64,000 bases of DNA from JAJTHC01 sp044348005 (GCA_044348005.1 JBIKTR010000001.1:1-64000), one strand, 5' to 3'; positions 17,098-26,680 are shown, counted from the stretch's first letter. Notes: generated by a model not told the origin, from the letters alone. Translations and numbers: made by a program.

Positions 17098-17117
17098 TGT
17101 AATATGTTAATATTACA
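17098..17117. promoter_or_regulatory. AT-rich palindrome in the lipB/Cys-protein gap
   Basis: TGTAATAT and ATATTACA are perfect 8-bp arms around GTTA. The palindrome lies between the divergent lipB and Cys-motif genes and could be an operator. The remainder of 16986-17298 has no gene. Confidence 0.35.
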
Positions 17118-17298
17118 TTAAGAAAACAACATTTCACATGTGTTTATTTCTTAAATGTGATATTGCTTTTCTAAAAGCATTCTATTTTTTGGGAATTATT
17201 CCAGCTCTGCATTTAATGGTTTATAAGCGTCTCGTTCGGGCGTTTTTTGGACGTTTTTTTAGTATATCATTGTTTTGCTTTTAAGGGAAATTTATACA

Positions 17299-17709
17299 AT
17301 GGCCTCTGCAACCCTCGCACTTGAAGAACCTCGAGTTTCGTTACAGTCGACTGAAGATTTAAAAGCTCACCCAGCACTTGTGGCGGTTTCTGCTTCAGTG
17401 ACTGCTCAATCGATTCGATCTTTAAAAGTGCAATACCCTCACTTAAATCTTGAAAATCTTATTAAGTGGCATGACCATATTGTGGATGCGCACTTGATTG
17501 CTGAAAGTGATGAAGACAGTGTGGGTCCTTATCGTCAGTGGTCGCCTTCGGCGGTTTCTTGCTTTGTGCGTAATGCGGATTGTTCGGGGTGCTATTATCA
17601 AAACTTCTTTTCAGAATCTTCGCAAGGGTGTCAAATGAATGATGCGGTTAAACATTTACTCGCGAAACTTGGCCCGCCCAATAAACGTCACATAAATAAA
17701 TTATCCTAA
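17299..17709 (+). CDS. Small Cys-motif protein, function unknown
   Basis: From the ATG at 17299 (AAGGGAAA just upstream; the frame is open from a TTG at 17275) the product has 136 residues. An Ala/Val-rich start leads into a predicted helical segment (about 45-75). Then comes a C-terminal module WSPSAVSCFVRNADCSGCYY...GCQMNDAVKHLLAKLGPP, with spacing C-x6-C-x2-C-x(about 13)-C. I recall similar uncharacterised W(S/T)P-A--C modules in gut Firmicutes and Melainabacteria, but cannot confirm it here. A zinc-binding, possibly nucleic-acid-binding role is inference. Confidence 0.7.
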   Translation: MASATLALEEPRVSLQSTEDLKAHPALVAVSASVTAQSIRSLKVQYPHLNLENLIKWHDHIVDAHLIAESDEDSVGPYRQWSPSAVSCFVRNADCSGCYYQNFFSESSQGCQMNDAVKHLLAKLGPPNKRHINKLS

Positions 17710-17800
17710 TCATGTACAGGTAAACATTCTGCTTAAAAGAAAGTAGATTAGGCATGATGTTAGTTAGTTCTGTATGCAAAAATTGACCTTTTTACCCCAT

Positions 17801-17829
17801 CCTAGCTCTTTATTGGGCTAGGGTTTTTC
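17801..17829 (+). terminator. Terminator of the Cys-motif gene
   Basis: CCTAGC (17801-17806) and GCTAGG (17817-17822) form a perfect stem with a 10-nt loop followed by GTTTTT. Confidence 0.7.
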
Positions 17830-17871
17830 TTAAAAAATACAGGCATCTTCTAAGACAGTTCTTCATTTTTT

Positions 17872-17880
17872 TGCTACACT
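17872..17880 (+). promoter_or_regulatory. Extended -10 promoter of the GHL10 gene
   Basis: TGCTACACT lies 36 bp before the ATG at 17917 and matches the recurrent extended -10 motif (also before ruvA and the atp operon). Confidence 0.45.
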
Positions 17881-17916
17881 AATGGAGTTATCTACTGAGA
17901 GAGTGTTTCATTTTCC

Positions 17917-20454
17917 ATGTTTAAACGGTTCTTGTCTTTTTTAGTGAAACGCTTTTTGCTACTGGGTGCCATGGCGTGCATTATTGTGGGTGTTTTACCC
18001 AATGCCATGGCGTTGATGGCTAATAGCTTTGTTTTATTTGACTTGAATTACGCGTCTAACGCTTCGGTTGTTGTTGAAGAAGCCGTGGTTCATCCTCAAA
18101 AAACATTGGATTATGCCCTAACCCAAAGCGTGGTAGGCCAAGGCACCTATTTTTTTCCAAAAAGTATGTCACAATTAGACTATATTTTAAATGATGTGGA
18201 AGAAGGCGGACTTTCTAAACCGCCCTTACTGCTTTTTTATGGTAAAAATCCCCCCAAGCCAGATGCCATAGCTTTGGTCGATGCCTTGATTAAGCGTCCA
18301 TGGCCAGTGGTATTGCTTCCGCACCCCTTCGCTAAGCTTGAAGCCAAACAGCAATGGGGTGCTGAGTTTAAAACGCTATGGGGACGCTACCGCAGTTTAA
18401 TGGAAGAACGCTTGGGTACCGTTCAACTCAGTGTGTTAGACACTGCGCTTGCGGGGAGTCTTACGGTAGCCAATCCCTTTCCTGTAAAACGTCTGGCTTC
18501 AGGGTGTGATCTTTATACCTTACCTACTCCTTTTATGTATTGTGGTTCAGGGATTTCTCCTCTTTACTTTGTGGTGCCTCCTCTCCCACAACCTGCGGTG
18601 AAGGGGGCTTCTCACTTAAAGACTTCTCCCTCTAAACCTAAGCCCGCTTCAGTGAAAGGGCCTCCTAAGGTAGTCACGCTTCATCAAACCAACTTGGCTA
18701 CTTTTATCCAACCTCCCGTTTCTTTTAAACCGAGTTATGACGTACTTAAACGGTTGTATGATCTCGCCAATCAGTGGAAGTCGGTGATGGTGGTAAAAAG
18801 CATCCAAGACTGTTACACCCCTTTTGAAGAAGAGGCCAAGACCTATGAACAAGCCTATAATGCTCTAGAAACGGATGTGTGGCAACGCATGCAAGCCTTT
18901 GAGCTTCTAGGTAAACCAGTGGACAAACTCCAATATGCCGAGCAAATGAACCAAATTCAATCTCAAATGGATGCCTTAAAACCCTTACGCAAAAATCGAG
19001 AATATAAGGAATATCGTCAAAAAACGAAGGCCTTAACCACCGAATTGATGCTCATTAAGCAAAAATTTCTCTTTCCTAACCTGCCCAATCAAATCCATGG
19101 GGTGTGGTTTGACAGAGGCAGTATGGTGAGCTTAGGGAGTGCGGAAAGTCTTAAAATTCGCTTGGCCGAATTAGCACGGGCGGGCATGACCGATATTTTT
19201 GTGGAAACGATTAACGCGGGCTTTCCCGTTTACCCCAACAGTGTGATTCAACCTGTTCAAAACCCCTTAATTAAAGACTGGGATCCCCTATTAACCGCGG
19301 TGACTGAAGGCCATGCTTTGGGCTTACGGGTGCATGCGTGGGTGTGGTGTTTTGCAGTAGGCAATACCCGCCATAATCAACTCATGGGGTGGCCCATGGA
19401 AGAAAAAGGCCCCGTGTTAAGTTCCTCTCGTTTTGAAAAGCAACAACTCTTAATGAACGATGGTTCAGGGGTGCCTAAAGGCCAACATGAGTATTGGTTG
19501 GATCCTGCCAGTTATGATGCCCAACAATTCTTGGTGGATTGGTATACGGAAATTGTGGATCGTTATGGGGTGGATGGCTTGCAGTTGGATTATATTCGCT
19601 ATCCGTTTCAATCCACCACTCAACGCGCTGGCTACAATCCCCTAAGTGTGTATCATTTTTATAAAGCCCTGGGCTTACGGCCCACGCCTAAAAATCAAGA
19701 CGCGTTTGATCGTTGGAAGGTCGAAAATATCAATCGTTTTGTGTCTAAAGTGCATAAAACCCTTAAAGCCCAAAAGCCTCATTTAATTTTGTCTGCCGCT
19801 GTATTTGCCTTACCCCCCCCTGAACGACTCAAAGCCATTCAGCAGGACTGGGAAACATGGAGCAAACGCGGGTGGATCGACTGGCTAATTCCCATGGCCT
19901 ATACCGAAAATACGGTGTCTTTTAATCAACAAATCGTTCGCATGAAACAAAGCTTAAAACCCACCCGAACACTTTTAGTGAGTGGGGTGGGTTTACATAA
20001 GTTAGAAGGGCCTCAACGTATTGAACGGAGTGAACAACTTCACAAAAACGGCGTCGCGGGTTGGACGTGGTTTGCCAACATTCATTTAGATGCCAATACC
20101 CTCAATGCCTTGCCTCTGACGACACAACAACTGCCTTATGGAGGCAAGTACCTCACCTCAACCGCTCAGACCCTCCTGTTGTACACAAGTCTCTTGCGTC
20201 AAACCTTAACTGCCCCCAACGCCGAAGAAGCACAAGTCCTTCAATTTTGGGATGAGTTTTCCACTTACGTGGACGTGCATCAACTCGAAGGATTTTCCCC
20301 AGCGTTCATGAAACAAAACTGGGTTCCCTTATTGAATGAAACCCAGCGCTTGGTGAATCTTCGTTTTTCAAGCGTGCCTGCCTTAAAGCAATGGTTGACC
20401 AGTGAACTAGAGCGTTTGGATGCCCAAATGCGTTGGAAGACCTCGCCCGTTTAA
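17917..20454 (+). CDS. GHL10-family glycoside hydrolase-like protein
   Basis: An N-terminal hydrophobic segment (about 10-33) suggests export or membrane anchoring. Residues about 40-250 form an unrecognised domain ending in a Pro/Lys-rich stretch; 270-385 is charged and partly helical. From about 389 the glycosyl-hydrolase-like 10 domain (PF02638, formerly DUF187) begins with IHGVWFDRGSM. It includes LRVHAWVWCF, HEYWLDPASYDAQQFLVDW and YGVDGLQLDYIRYP near 552. Such proteins are common in cyanobacteria and act on cell-wall or exopolysaccharide glycans; the substrate here is unknown. The 3' end overlaps the convergent gene by 4 bp. Confidence 0.85.
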   Translation: MFKRFLSFLVKRFLLLGAMACIIVGVLPNAMALMANSFVLFDLNYASNASVVVEEAVVHPQKTLDYALTQSVVGQGTYFFPKSMSQLDYILNDVEEGGLSKPPLLLFYGKNPPKPDAIALVDALIKRPWPVVLLPHPFAKLEAKQQWGAEFKTLWGRYRSLMEERLGTVQLSVLDTALAGSLTVANPFPVKRLASGCDLYTLPTPFMYCGSGISPLYFVVPPLPQPAVKGASHLKTSPSKPKPASVKGPPKVVTLHQTNLATFIQPPVSFKPSYDVLKRLYDLANQWKSVMVVKSIQDCYTPFEEEAKTYEQAYNALETDVWQRMQAFELLGKPVDKLQYAEQMNQIQSQMDALKPLRKNREYKEYRQKTKALTTELMLIKQKFLFPNLPNQIHGVWFDRGSMVSLGSAESLKIRLAELARAGMTDIFVETINAGFPVYPNSVIQPVQNPLIKDWDPLLTAVTEGHALGLRVHAWVWCFAVGNTRHNQLMGWPMEEKGPVLSSSRFEKQQLLMNDGSGVPKGQHEYWLDPASYDAQQFLVDWYTEIVDRYGVDGLQLDYIRYPFQSTTQRAGYNPLSVYHFYKALGLRPTPKNQDAFDRWKVENINRFVSKVHKTLKAQKPHLILSAAVFALPPPERLKAIQQDWETWSKRGWIDWLIPMAYTENTVSFNQQIVRMKQSLKPTRTLLVSGVGLHKLEGPQRIERSEQLHKNGVAGWTWFANIHLDANTLNALPLTTQQLPYGGKYLTSTAQTLLLYTSLLRQTLTAPNAEEAQVLQFWDEFSTYVDVHQLEGFSPAFMKQNWVPLLNETQRLVNLRFSSVPALKQWLTSELERLDAQMRWKTSPV

Positions 20455-20993
20455 GGTTTTTTGATCGGAGCCCCTGCTTTGCCCGCCCCTGTCACAGCAG
20501 GTAAAAGGCCTTCTGCTGGTAGGCGACTTTCTTCAAGTACCGCATAATCTTCCCCAAGTCGTTTTTTCATTTTAAGCAGTTGAAACTTACTTTTGGGGGT
20601 GTAAGGGCTTTGCGGAAAACGTTCTGTAATGGTTGAAAAGGCATCAAAGGCTTCAAACCACATTTCACGAAAGCTAAATAATAAGCCCAATTGATACAAC
20701 ATGGGGGCCACATCTTTGACTTTGGCGTAACGTTCTTGAAAGTCATCACTCACTTGGCGAAGCTCGTCTAGGGTGTCGGCGTCTTGAGGGGTGAAAAAGC
20801 TTTTATTTTGGCTTTTTTGTAGCAGAAGGGCTAGTTTGGGTTGATACGGCGCCCATTCTTTGGGCAGAGATTTGGCGGTGCCTTTTTTCTTAACCTTACT
20901 GGCGGCTTCAGCGTTTTCTACATACAGGGCGGACGCACAGATACTGGCCATTATTAGGCACGCGACCGTTAGTTTTTTGAAGAGGGGCTTCAT
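20451..20993 (-). CDS. Exported TPR-like small protein
   Basis: The start at 20993 is chosen because GGAGG lies 7 nt upstream and because it begins a clear signal peptide (MKPLFKKLTVACLIMASICASA). The upstream open frame to 21104 does not look coding. The 180-residue product continues with a Lys-rich segment and two helix pairs resembling TPR units (MLYQLGLLFSFREMWFEAFDAF, FPQSPYTPKSKFQLLKMKKRLG). It is probably a periplasmic scaffold, perhaps of the outer-membrane lipoprotein (YbgF/BamD) style. No lipobox Cys was seen. Confidence 0.7.
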   Translation of the reverse strand: MKPLFKKLTVACLIMASICASALYVENAEAASKVKKKGTAKSLPKEWAPYQPKLALLLQKSQNKSFFTPQDADTLDELRQVSDDFQERYAKVKDVAPMLYQLGLLFSFREMWFEAFDAFSTITERFPQSPYTPKSKFQLLKMKKRLGEDYAVLEESRLPAEGLLPAVTGAGKAGAPIKKP

Positions 20994-21186
20994 GGGTACG
21001 CCTCCATGTTTCTTAGGGGGGGCTAATTTACATTCAGCAGGATGAATCTGGCGAAGAGGGGCAAGGTGAACGAAGCGACGATGCCTTCTAATCACGTTTG
21101 GCACCTAAACACGGCGCGCCCCTCGAATGGGCGGACTGTTTCGCCACAGGAGATGGCCTGTTGTTTCAGCGACTAAAAAGACAGCG

Positions 21187-22560
21187 TTAGACCGCGACAG
21201 GAGCCGTTTGCGCTTGAGCGTCTTGCGTTGAAGTGGGGGATTGAACCTCACTGGCTTCAGTCGTTTGGGGTTTGCTGTGTTTGAAGTACGGTGATTTGGG
21301 TAAGAATGCGGAAGGCGCTACCACCACGGTCACGGATTCTTTGCTCAAGTATTTTTGGGCGACTTTTTGGATCTGTTCCGCCGTGACGGCATTGATTTTT
21401 TCATCCAAACTCGCCAAGAATTTGACATCATGCCCAGCCAAGTAAGCAGAACCCACGTAGCTCGAAATTTGCCCTACCGTTTCTAAGAAAACACTGCGTT
21501 TGCCAATTAAATTACGTTTGGCATTTTCGAGTTCTTCTTCCCCCACTCGAACATCTTGCAATTTTTTCACTTCATCAGCAAAGCCTTCTAAGCACTTTTG
21601 CACGTTGGAAGGCTCGGTTCCAATATATAGGGTAAATGTGCCACGATGCTTCAATAAACTCAGGCTAGAACGCACACTATAGGCCAGTCCTTGCTTGTCA
21701 CGCAATTCTAAAAACAAGCGACTGCTTAAGCCCGCTGAACCCAAGAGGTTGTCTAACACAGCCAGTGGCACATAGTCTTTCGATGTAGCGGGGGGCATGA
21801 GCCACGACTGGAAAATCTGGGCTTGTGCTGCCTCTTCCCACGGGGTGGTGTAAATCCGAGATTCTTTGATGCGATGTTCTTTAAAGAGACGACCCATTTC
21901 CATTTCACCATCGGTGCCTTTGGCACGAGGCAAGCTAAACGCGGTGTCTAAGGCGCTAATCAACCGCTCACGATCCACATCTCCAGCCACAGAAACCACC
22001 ATACGGTTGGGCCGGTAGGCCTGAAGGTAATGCAAGAACACGTTGTCATTGCGCCATAATTTTTCTAAACTGCCTAGCATACTGGTGGCCGAAGTGCCAT
22101 AAGGCAAGCCGTTCCACATTTTACGATTGAGCAAGTCCTTGGCAATGGCGGTGGGGGAATCTAAGCTCATTTGCAGTTCGCCTTTGAGCTTGTCTTTTTC
22201 TTTTTGAAGGCCATCTAAGGTCGAATAGAAGAGTAAGTCTTTGATATAAGCCAAGTTCTTTTCTAAGTCTTCACTTTGCATAGAAGCCGATAAAATACTG
22301 TAGTCCCGTGCGGTGTCGGTGTCAACATCCAAGCACAATTCATCCAATTTCACCGCAATTTCTTCAGCACTTTCGGCATAGGTGCCTTTTAAAAGCAAGC
22401 GATCAATAATATCCATTTCTCCAGGGAAGTAGTCGATGCAATTGCCCCCCTTGGTGTAAATGTTGATGGACACGCGAGGCGTCCCCGTTTGCGGCACAAA
22501 CAAAAGGGTTGGGCCTGAAAGCAGGGAAATAACTTCAATTGATTCAAGTGGTTTAGTCAT
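21187..22560 (-). CDS. M16-family peptidase homologue, non-catalytic subunit
   Basis: The 457-residue protein has the M16 core: LLKGTYAESAEEIAVKLDEL, RPNRMVVSVAGDVD, GLAYSVRSSLS and a C-terminal domain. The zinc motif HxxEH is replaced by DIIDR just before LLLKGT, so it should not bind zinc. In family terms it is the alpha-like partner of a heterodimeric M16B protease, as in mitochondrial processing peptidase. It overlaps the end of the catalytic gene by 8 bp, supporting a stoichiometric complex. The C-terminus is a Thr/Gln/Ala-rich tail. Confidence 0.88.
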   Translation of the reverse strand: MTKPLESIEVISLLSGPTLLFVPQTGTPRVSINIYTKGGNCIDYFPGEMDIIDRLLLKGTYAESAEEIAVKLDELCLDVDTDTARDYSILSASMQSEDLEKNLAYIKDLLFYSTLDGLQKEKDKLKGELQMSLDSPTAIAKDLLNRKMWNGLPYGTSATSMLGSLEKLWRNDNVFLHYLQAYRPNRMVVSVAGDVDRERLISALDTAFSLPRAKGTDGEMEMGRLFKEHRIKESRIYTTPWEEAAQAQIFQSWLMPPATSKDYVPLAVLDNLLGSAGLSSRLFLELRDKQGLAYSVRSSLSLLKHRGTFTLYIGTEPSNVQKCLEGFADEVKKLQDVRVGEEELENAKRNLIGKRSVFLETVGQISSYVGSAYLAGHDVKFLASLDEKINAVTAEQIQKVAQKYLSKESVTVVVAPSAFLPKSPYFKHSKPQTTEASEVQSPTSTQDAQAQTAPVAV

Positions 22561-23932
22561 GTTGAGGTACCAATACTGTAGTGTAGGCTAACGAAGGTTT
22601 TAAGTAGGTGTTGACCGCATCAATCACGTCTTGACGGGTGAGGGCTTCTAAGCGTTCTAGCGTGCCTGTGACGGCATCCACACTTCCCGTTACCGTTAAG
22701 GCATCACCTAAGGCATCGGCAATGCCTGAACAGGTTTCAAAGCCTCGGGCAAAGTCGACTTTCATTTTCTTGACCGTGCGCACAAACTCGTCTTCCGTAA
22801 TGGGGGATTCACCTGTAAAGGCCTCTAAAATCGTGGTGATTTCAGCCAAGGCGGCTTCATTGTTAGACGCATTGTAATTGGCCATAATATAAAAGGCGTT
22901 GCCGAGCTTAAAGGCATATTGAGCGGTGCTTACGGTATTAAACGCCGAAGGGGTTTGCTTTTCAACGAGTTGTTGATTCAAACGGCTGGCTCTGCTTTCC
23001 CCTAAAACGGTGCTGGCGACATCTAAGGCAAGCGTGGTTTTTACATCACTGGCCAACGGCCCATGAAAGCCGAGGGTTAAAAAGCGCGTGGTAAACTCTG
23101 ATTTTTGTTCAAGATACCGTTCACCAGTGCCTATTTTGCCTAAAAAGCTTTCGCCTTTTGCGGGTTCTTTATACGTTTTAAGCAAGTCTTTGGCCTCTGG
23201 ACGATCGGCAAAATTGAAGGCTTGTTCCACTTTAGTTTTAAGGGTTTCCCACTCAAAATCTCCCACCACAAGCGTGGTTATATTTTCAGGCGTGTACCAA
23301 CGGCGGTAGTAAGCTGAAATGGCTTCACGTGAAATCGTCCCCACAATGTGACGGGTGCCAATCACTTCACGACGGTAGGGGTGTGACGCGTCGTACATTA
23401 AATCGTTGACCAAGTTGTACACGCGAGACCACGGGCGATCTTCATACAAGCCAATTTCTTCAATCACGACGCCTCGTTCACGCTTAACTTCAGGCGTTTC
23501 GCCTTTGTTAGGGTCATAGGCTTCACCGATTTCGGCTTCTGGCAATTCGGCATGCAGAATCATATCCGCGTGCATGTCCACCACCGTGTCAAATTCGTTG
23601 AATTGAGTGTTGGGCCCTGTGACGTAATAAAACGTGTAGTCTTTCCAAGTCGCCGCGTTAATCAAGGCGCCCATGCTTTCCATTTTTTTGTCAAACACCC
23701 CAGGGCCAAAGCGAGGCGTTCCTTTAAACATCAGGTGTTCTAAAAAGTGCGAAACCCCGTTGTTGGTTTCATCTTCATTAACGGAACCAGTTTTCACCCA
23801 TGAACTAATGTTAAATACCCCTCCACGGCGAGGCACAAACACTAGGGTATGCCCATTTTTAAAGGTGTACTTGAGGGCTTGTTCTGGAATGTACGGCAAG
23901 GAAAACGCTTCAAGTGTTGGAGCAGCCATCAT
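22553..23932 (-). CDS. M16-family zinc protease, catalytic subunit
   Basis: The 459-residue protein carries the inverted zinc motif HFLEH in GVSHFLEHLMFKGTPRFG near residue 62. The downstream glutamate region is intact, as are RERGVVIEEI and ENITTLVVGDF. It lacks a signal peptide and is probably cytoplasmic, like other bacterial M16B peptidases. It is the first gene of a two-gene unit with the non-catalytic homologue. Two adjacent ATGs make the start uncertain by one codon. Confidence 0.92.
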   Translation of the reverse strand: MMAAPTLEAFSLPYIPEQALKYTFKNGHTLVFVPRRGGVFNISSWVKTGSVNEDETNNGVSHFLEHLMFKGTPRFGPGVFDKKMESMGALINAATWKDYTFYYVTGPNTQFNEFDTVVDMHADMILHAELPEAEIGEAYDPNKGETPEVKRERGVVIEEIGLYEDRPWSRVYNLVNDLMYDASHPYRREVIGTRHIVGTISREAISAYYRRWYTPENITTLVVGDFEWETLKTKVEQAFNFADRPEAKDLLKTYKEPAKGESFLGKIGTGERYLEQKSEFTTRFLTLGFHGPLASDVKTTLALDVASTVLGESRASRLNQQLVEKQTPSAFNTVSTAQYAFKLGNAFYIMANYNASNNEAALAEITTILEAFTGESPITEDEFVRTVKKMKVDFARGFETCSGIADALGDALTVTGSVDAVTGTLERLEALTRQDVIDAVNTYLKPSLAYTTVLVPQHD

Positions 23933-24055
23933 AGGGAATCGATCCTTTAATCATTACTAACACATATCCCCTTATTATAGCATTGTTTTTTAATTTTTAG
24001 ACGTATTCAGACCAAACATTTCATCCACTTGCTAGATTTAATCCCCATCCGTTGG

Positions 24056-24589
24056 TCAGGGGCTTGCGTGGGCTTTCCCCAATTCCACATAATGCAAGGC
24101 GGATGCCTTCATAAAGCCCCGCTCATCTGCACTTAAAGCGCGCTTGTACTGAGCGGGACGCCCCACATAAAGCCCTCCAGCTTCTAAAGCTTGACGCGCA
24201 GACACCAAGCTCCCCGCCCCAATCATCGTGTGACTGGGCACCCTCACCCCATCCATCACGCAGGCTTGCATGCCCACAAAGCTTTCATCTTCGAGTGTAC
24301 AGGCGTGTAATAAGGCCATATGCCCCACCGTACAATACGCCCCCACATAGGTGCCTTTTGCTTGGCCATTAAGGGCTTGGCTAGCCACATGAATCACGCT
24401 GTTGTCTTGTATATTGGAATAGGAACCTATCACAATAGGAGCGACATCCCCACGTAACACGCATCCATACCAAATGCTCGCCCCTGCGTCAATGGTGACG
24501 TCTCCAATGAGTACGGCATTTTCAGCGATAAACGCGACTTCAGGATGAATCTGCGGCGTCTTGCCGTTGAAGGGCTTAATCAGTGCCAT
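24056..24589 (-). CDS. Gamma-carbonic-anhydrase-like hexapeptide-repeat protein
   Basis: The 177-residue protein is a left-handed beta-helix trimer former of the YrdA/PaaY/CaiE group. Hexapeptide turns run from about 20 to 150. The three zinc-ligand histidines of gamma-carbonic anhydrases are visible in SVIHVASQ and in VGHMALLHAC. The start at 24589 (MALIKPF) fits the family; the frame stays open to 24619. It overlaps the preceding 62-residue gene by 14 bp. Carbonic anhydrase activity is not assured, since many homologues lack it. Confidence 0.87.
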   Translation of the reverse strand: MALIKPFNGKTPQIHPEVAFIAENAVLIGDVTIDAGASIWYGCVLRGDVAPIVIGSYSNIQDNSVIHVASQALNGQAKGTYVGAYCTVGHMALLHACTLEDESFVGMQACVMDGVRVPSHTMIGAGSLVSARQALEAGGLYVGRPAQYKRALSADERGFMKASALHYVELGKAHASP

Positions 24590-24764
24590 AGCTACAATCC
24601 ACCTGAAGGGCGGTACCATTTTTGCCTACAATCGCCCAGCGTAACAGTGTGCATCCTTGAGGCAGGCGTGCTTTTATCGCCACTTCCAAGGCACTTACTG
24701 AATAATCAGGCAAGTGTTCAAGCATAATGGAGGCACTTAACACCTGTTGGACTAAAGCGGGCAT
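24576..24764 (-). CDS. 62-residue protein of unknown function
   Basis: This small frame is supported as a gene by GAAGGAG placed 6 nt before the ATG. It also sits tightly between glmS (17 bp) and the carbonic-anhydrase-like gene (14-bp overlap) on the same strand. The product starts with a helical segment (MPALVQQVLSASIMLEHL), then has beta-prone stretches (CTLLRWAIVGKNGTALQVDCSY) with two Cys. No family was recognised. It may be a subunit or translational coupler for its neighbours. Confidence 0.65.
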   Translation of the reverse strand: MPALVQQVLSASIMLEHLPDYSVSALEVAIKARLPQGCTLLRWAIVGKNGTALQVDCSYGTD

Positions 24765-24781
24765 TTCAAGCTCCTTCGCGT

Positions 24782-26680
24782 TTATTCCACCGTCACACTT
24801 TTGGCGAGATTACGGGGCTGATCCACGTCTTTACCTAAAAATTCGGCCGTGTAATAGGCCAGTAACTGCAATGGAAGGGATCCCAATAAAGGGGAGACCC
24901 ATTCATGGCAGGCGGGGTAAGTGATGATGTCGTCAAAGGTGTTGTCATACCCGTGGGGAATGGCTTTGTTGGTTACGGCAATCATTTGAGCGGAACGGGC
25001 TTTGGCTTCTTGGCAGTTTGAAAGCATTTTGTCGAAAACCGATCCGTCTGAAAGCAGGCACACCACTGGCATGGCTTCATCCAACAAGGCAATGGGCCCA
25101 TGTTTGAGTTCAGCCCCTGAATAGCCTTCGGCATGAATGTAGCTAATTTCTTTGAGCTTTAAGGCCCCTTCTAAGGCGGCGGGAAAGCCGATGCCACGCG
25201 CAATAAAGAGCATACTGGTGTAATGCCCATATTGACGCGCCAACTTTTGTAGCGCGTCCACATTAGAAAGGAACGATTCCATCAGCACGGGTAGGGTAAG
25301 CAAGGCTTTTTTGAGTTCAGGCAACATCGCCTGTTGTTCAGCCCCCCCACGATGTTCGCACATCATCATGCCCAATAAATACAGGGCCACAATTTGCGCC
25401 ACAAAGCTTTTGGTGGCACACACACTCACTTCCACCCCAGCCCGCACGTTAATCACCGCATCCACTTCACGTGCCATGGTTGAATCCGGTCGATTGGTTA
25501 GGGCAATGGTTTTGGCTCCATGGCGAATGGCCAAACGCAAGGCTTCTAAGGTGTCGGCGGTTTCACCACTTTGGGAAATGGCCACCACCAAGCAACGTTC
25601 ATTTAACACGGGGTTACGGTAACGGTATTCGCCCGCCGCTTCCACTTCAACAGGGATTCGCACCAAGGCTTCAATGAGGTATTTGGCCACCATCCCCGCG
25701 TTGTAAGACGTCCCACACCCAATAATAATCACCCGATCGACCTCGTGCGTGAGCTGAGCAATAGACACCGCTTCTTTTGAAGGGATCGGCGTGTCATTGG
25801 CCATAAAGACGGGGCTAGCTTCACTGGTAATGCGTTCTAACAAGGCGTTGCGTACGACATCTGGCTGTTCATAGATTTCTTTTAACATAAAGTGTTTATA
25901 GCCCTTTTTGTCAATGGTGAGCGGGCCTGTTTGAATGGTGTGAATTTTGACTTCAACGGGGGTGTTGTCCGCCCCAAACAGCTTGACGCCCCCTTCTTCA
26001 GAAAGTTCGGCATACTGACCATCTTCTAAATAAATGATTTGATTCGTGTAAGACACCAACGCCACCACATCGCTTGCCACCCAGTATTCCCCTTGTTGAC
26101 CCACGCCAATGACCAAGGGGGCTTGTTGACGCGCCACATACAATTTACCGGGGGCTTGTTTGTGCATCATGGTTAGGGCATAGGCCCCATGAAGCTGACG
26201 ACGCAATTCTGCCACTGCTGGTAAGAAGTTATTTTCATGCGTGCTAAGCAACTCTTCCAACAAATGGGCCACGGTTTCGGTGTCGGTTTGTGAATTAAAC
26301 ACATAGCCTTTGGCTTGTAAGGCCTGCTTGAGTTCGGCGAAGTTTTCAATAATACCGTTATGCACCAAAACCACTTCACCGTGCTGGCCATGGTGGGGGT
26401 GGGCATTTTCAACAGTGGGGGCGCCATGCGTGGCCCAGCGAATATGGCCAATGCCCACTTGCAGGGTTTTACTGGGGGGGTCTTGCCAAAGTGCTGGGGG
26501 CAAGGCATTCACCAAGTTTTGTAGCTTGCCAGTGGCTTTATAAATCTGAATGTTTTGCGTGGCGGGGTTGTAAAGCGCAATGCCTGAAGAATCATAGCCT
26601 CGATATTCAAGGGTGCGCAAACTTTCCACCAACAGGGGGGCAATCGCTTTGTAGCCTAAGTAACCCACAATTCCACACAT
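24782..26680 (-). CDS. glmS: Glucosamine-6-phosphate synthase (isomerizing)
   Basis: GlmS makes glucosamine-6-phosphate from fructose-6-phosphate and glutamine, the first step to UDP-GlcNAc. The Ntn glutaminase domain starts CGIVGYLGYKAI, with the nucleophile Cys directly after Met. There are two ATGs (26683 and 26680), and only the second leaves Cys at position 1 after Met removal, so I use it. Two SIS domains follow (IIGCGTSYNAGM, ISQSGETADTLEAL), ending in PRNLAKSVTVE. Length, 632 residues, is slightly above typical. No glmS ribozyme was recognised upstream. Confidence 0.96.
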   Translation of the reverse strand: MCGIVGYLGYKAIAPLLVESLRTLEYRGYDSSGIALYNPATQNIQIYKATGKLQNLVNALPPALWQDPPSKTLQVGIGHIRWATHGAPTVENAHPHHGQHGEVVLVHNGIIENFAELKQALQAKGYVFNSQTDTETVAHLLEELLSTHENNFLPAVAELRRQLHGAYALTMMHKQAPGKLYVARQQAPLVIGVGQQGEYWVASDVVALVSYTNQIIYLEDGQYAELSEEGGVKLFGADNTPVEVKIHTIQTGPLTIDKKGYKHFMLKEIYEQPDVVRNALLERITSEASPVFMANDTPIPSKEAVSIAQLTHEVDRVIIIGCGTSYNAGMVAKYLIEALVRIPVEVEAAGEYRYRNPVLNERCLVVAISQSGETADTLEALRLAIRHGAKTIALTNRPDSTMAREVDAVINVRAGVEVSVCATKSFVAQIVALYLLGMMMCEHRGGAEQQAMLPELKKALLTLPVLMESFLSNVDALQKLARQYGHYTSMLFIARGIGFPAALEGALKLKEISYIHAEGYSGAELKHGPIALLDEAMPVVCLLSDGSVFDKMLSNCQEAKARSAQMIAVTNKAIPHGYDNTFDDIITYPACHEWVSPLLGSLPLQLLAYYTAEFLGKDVDQPRNLAKSVTVE

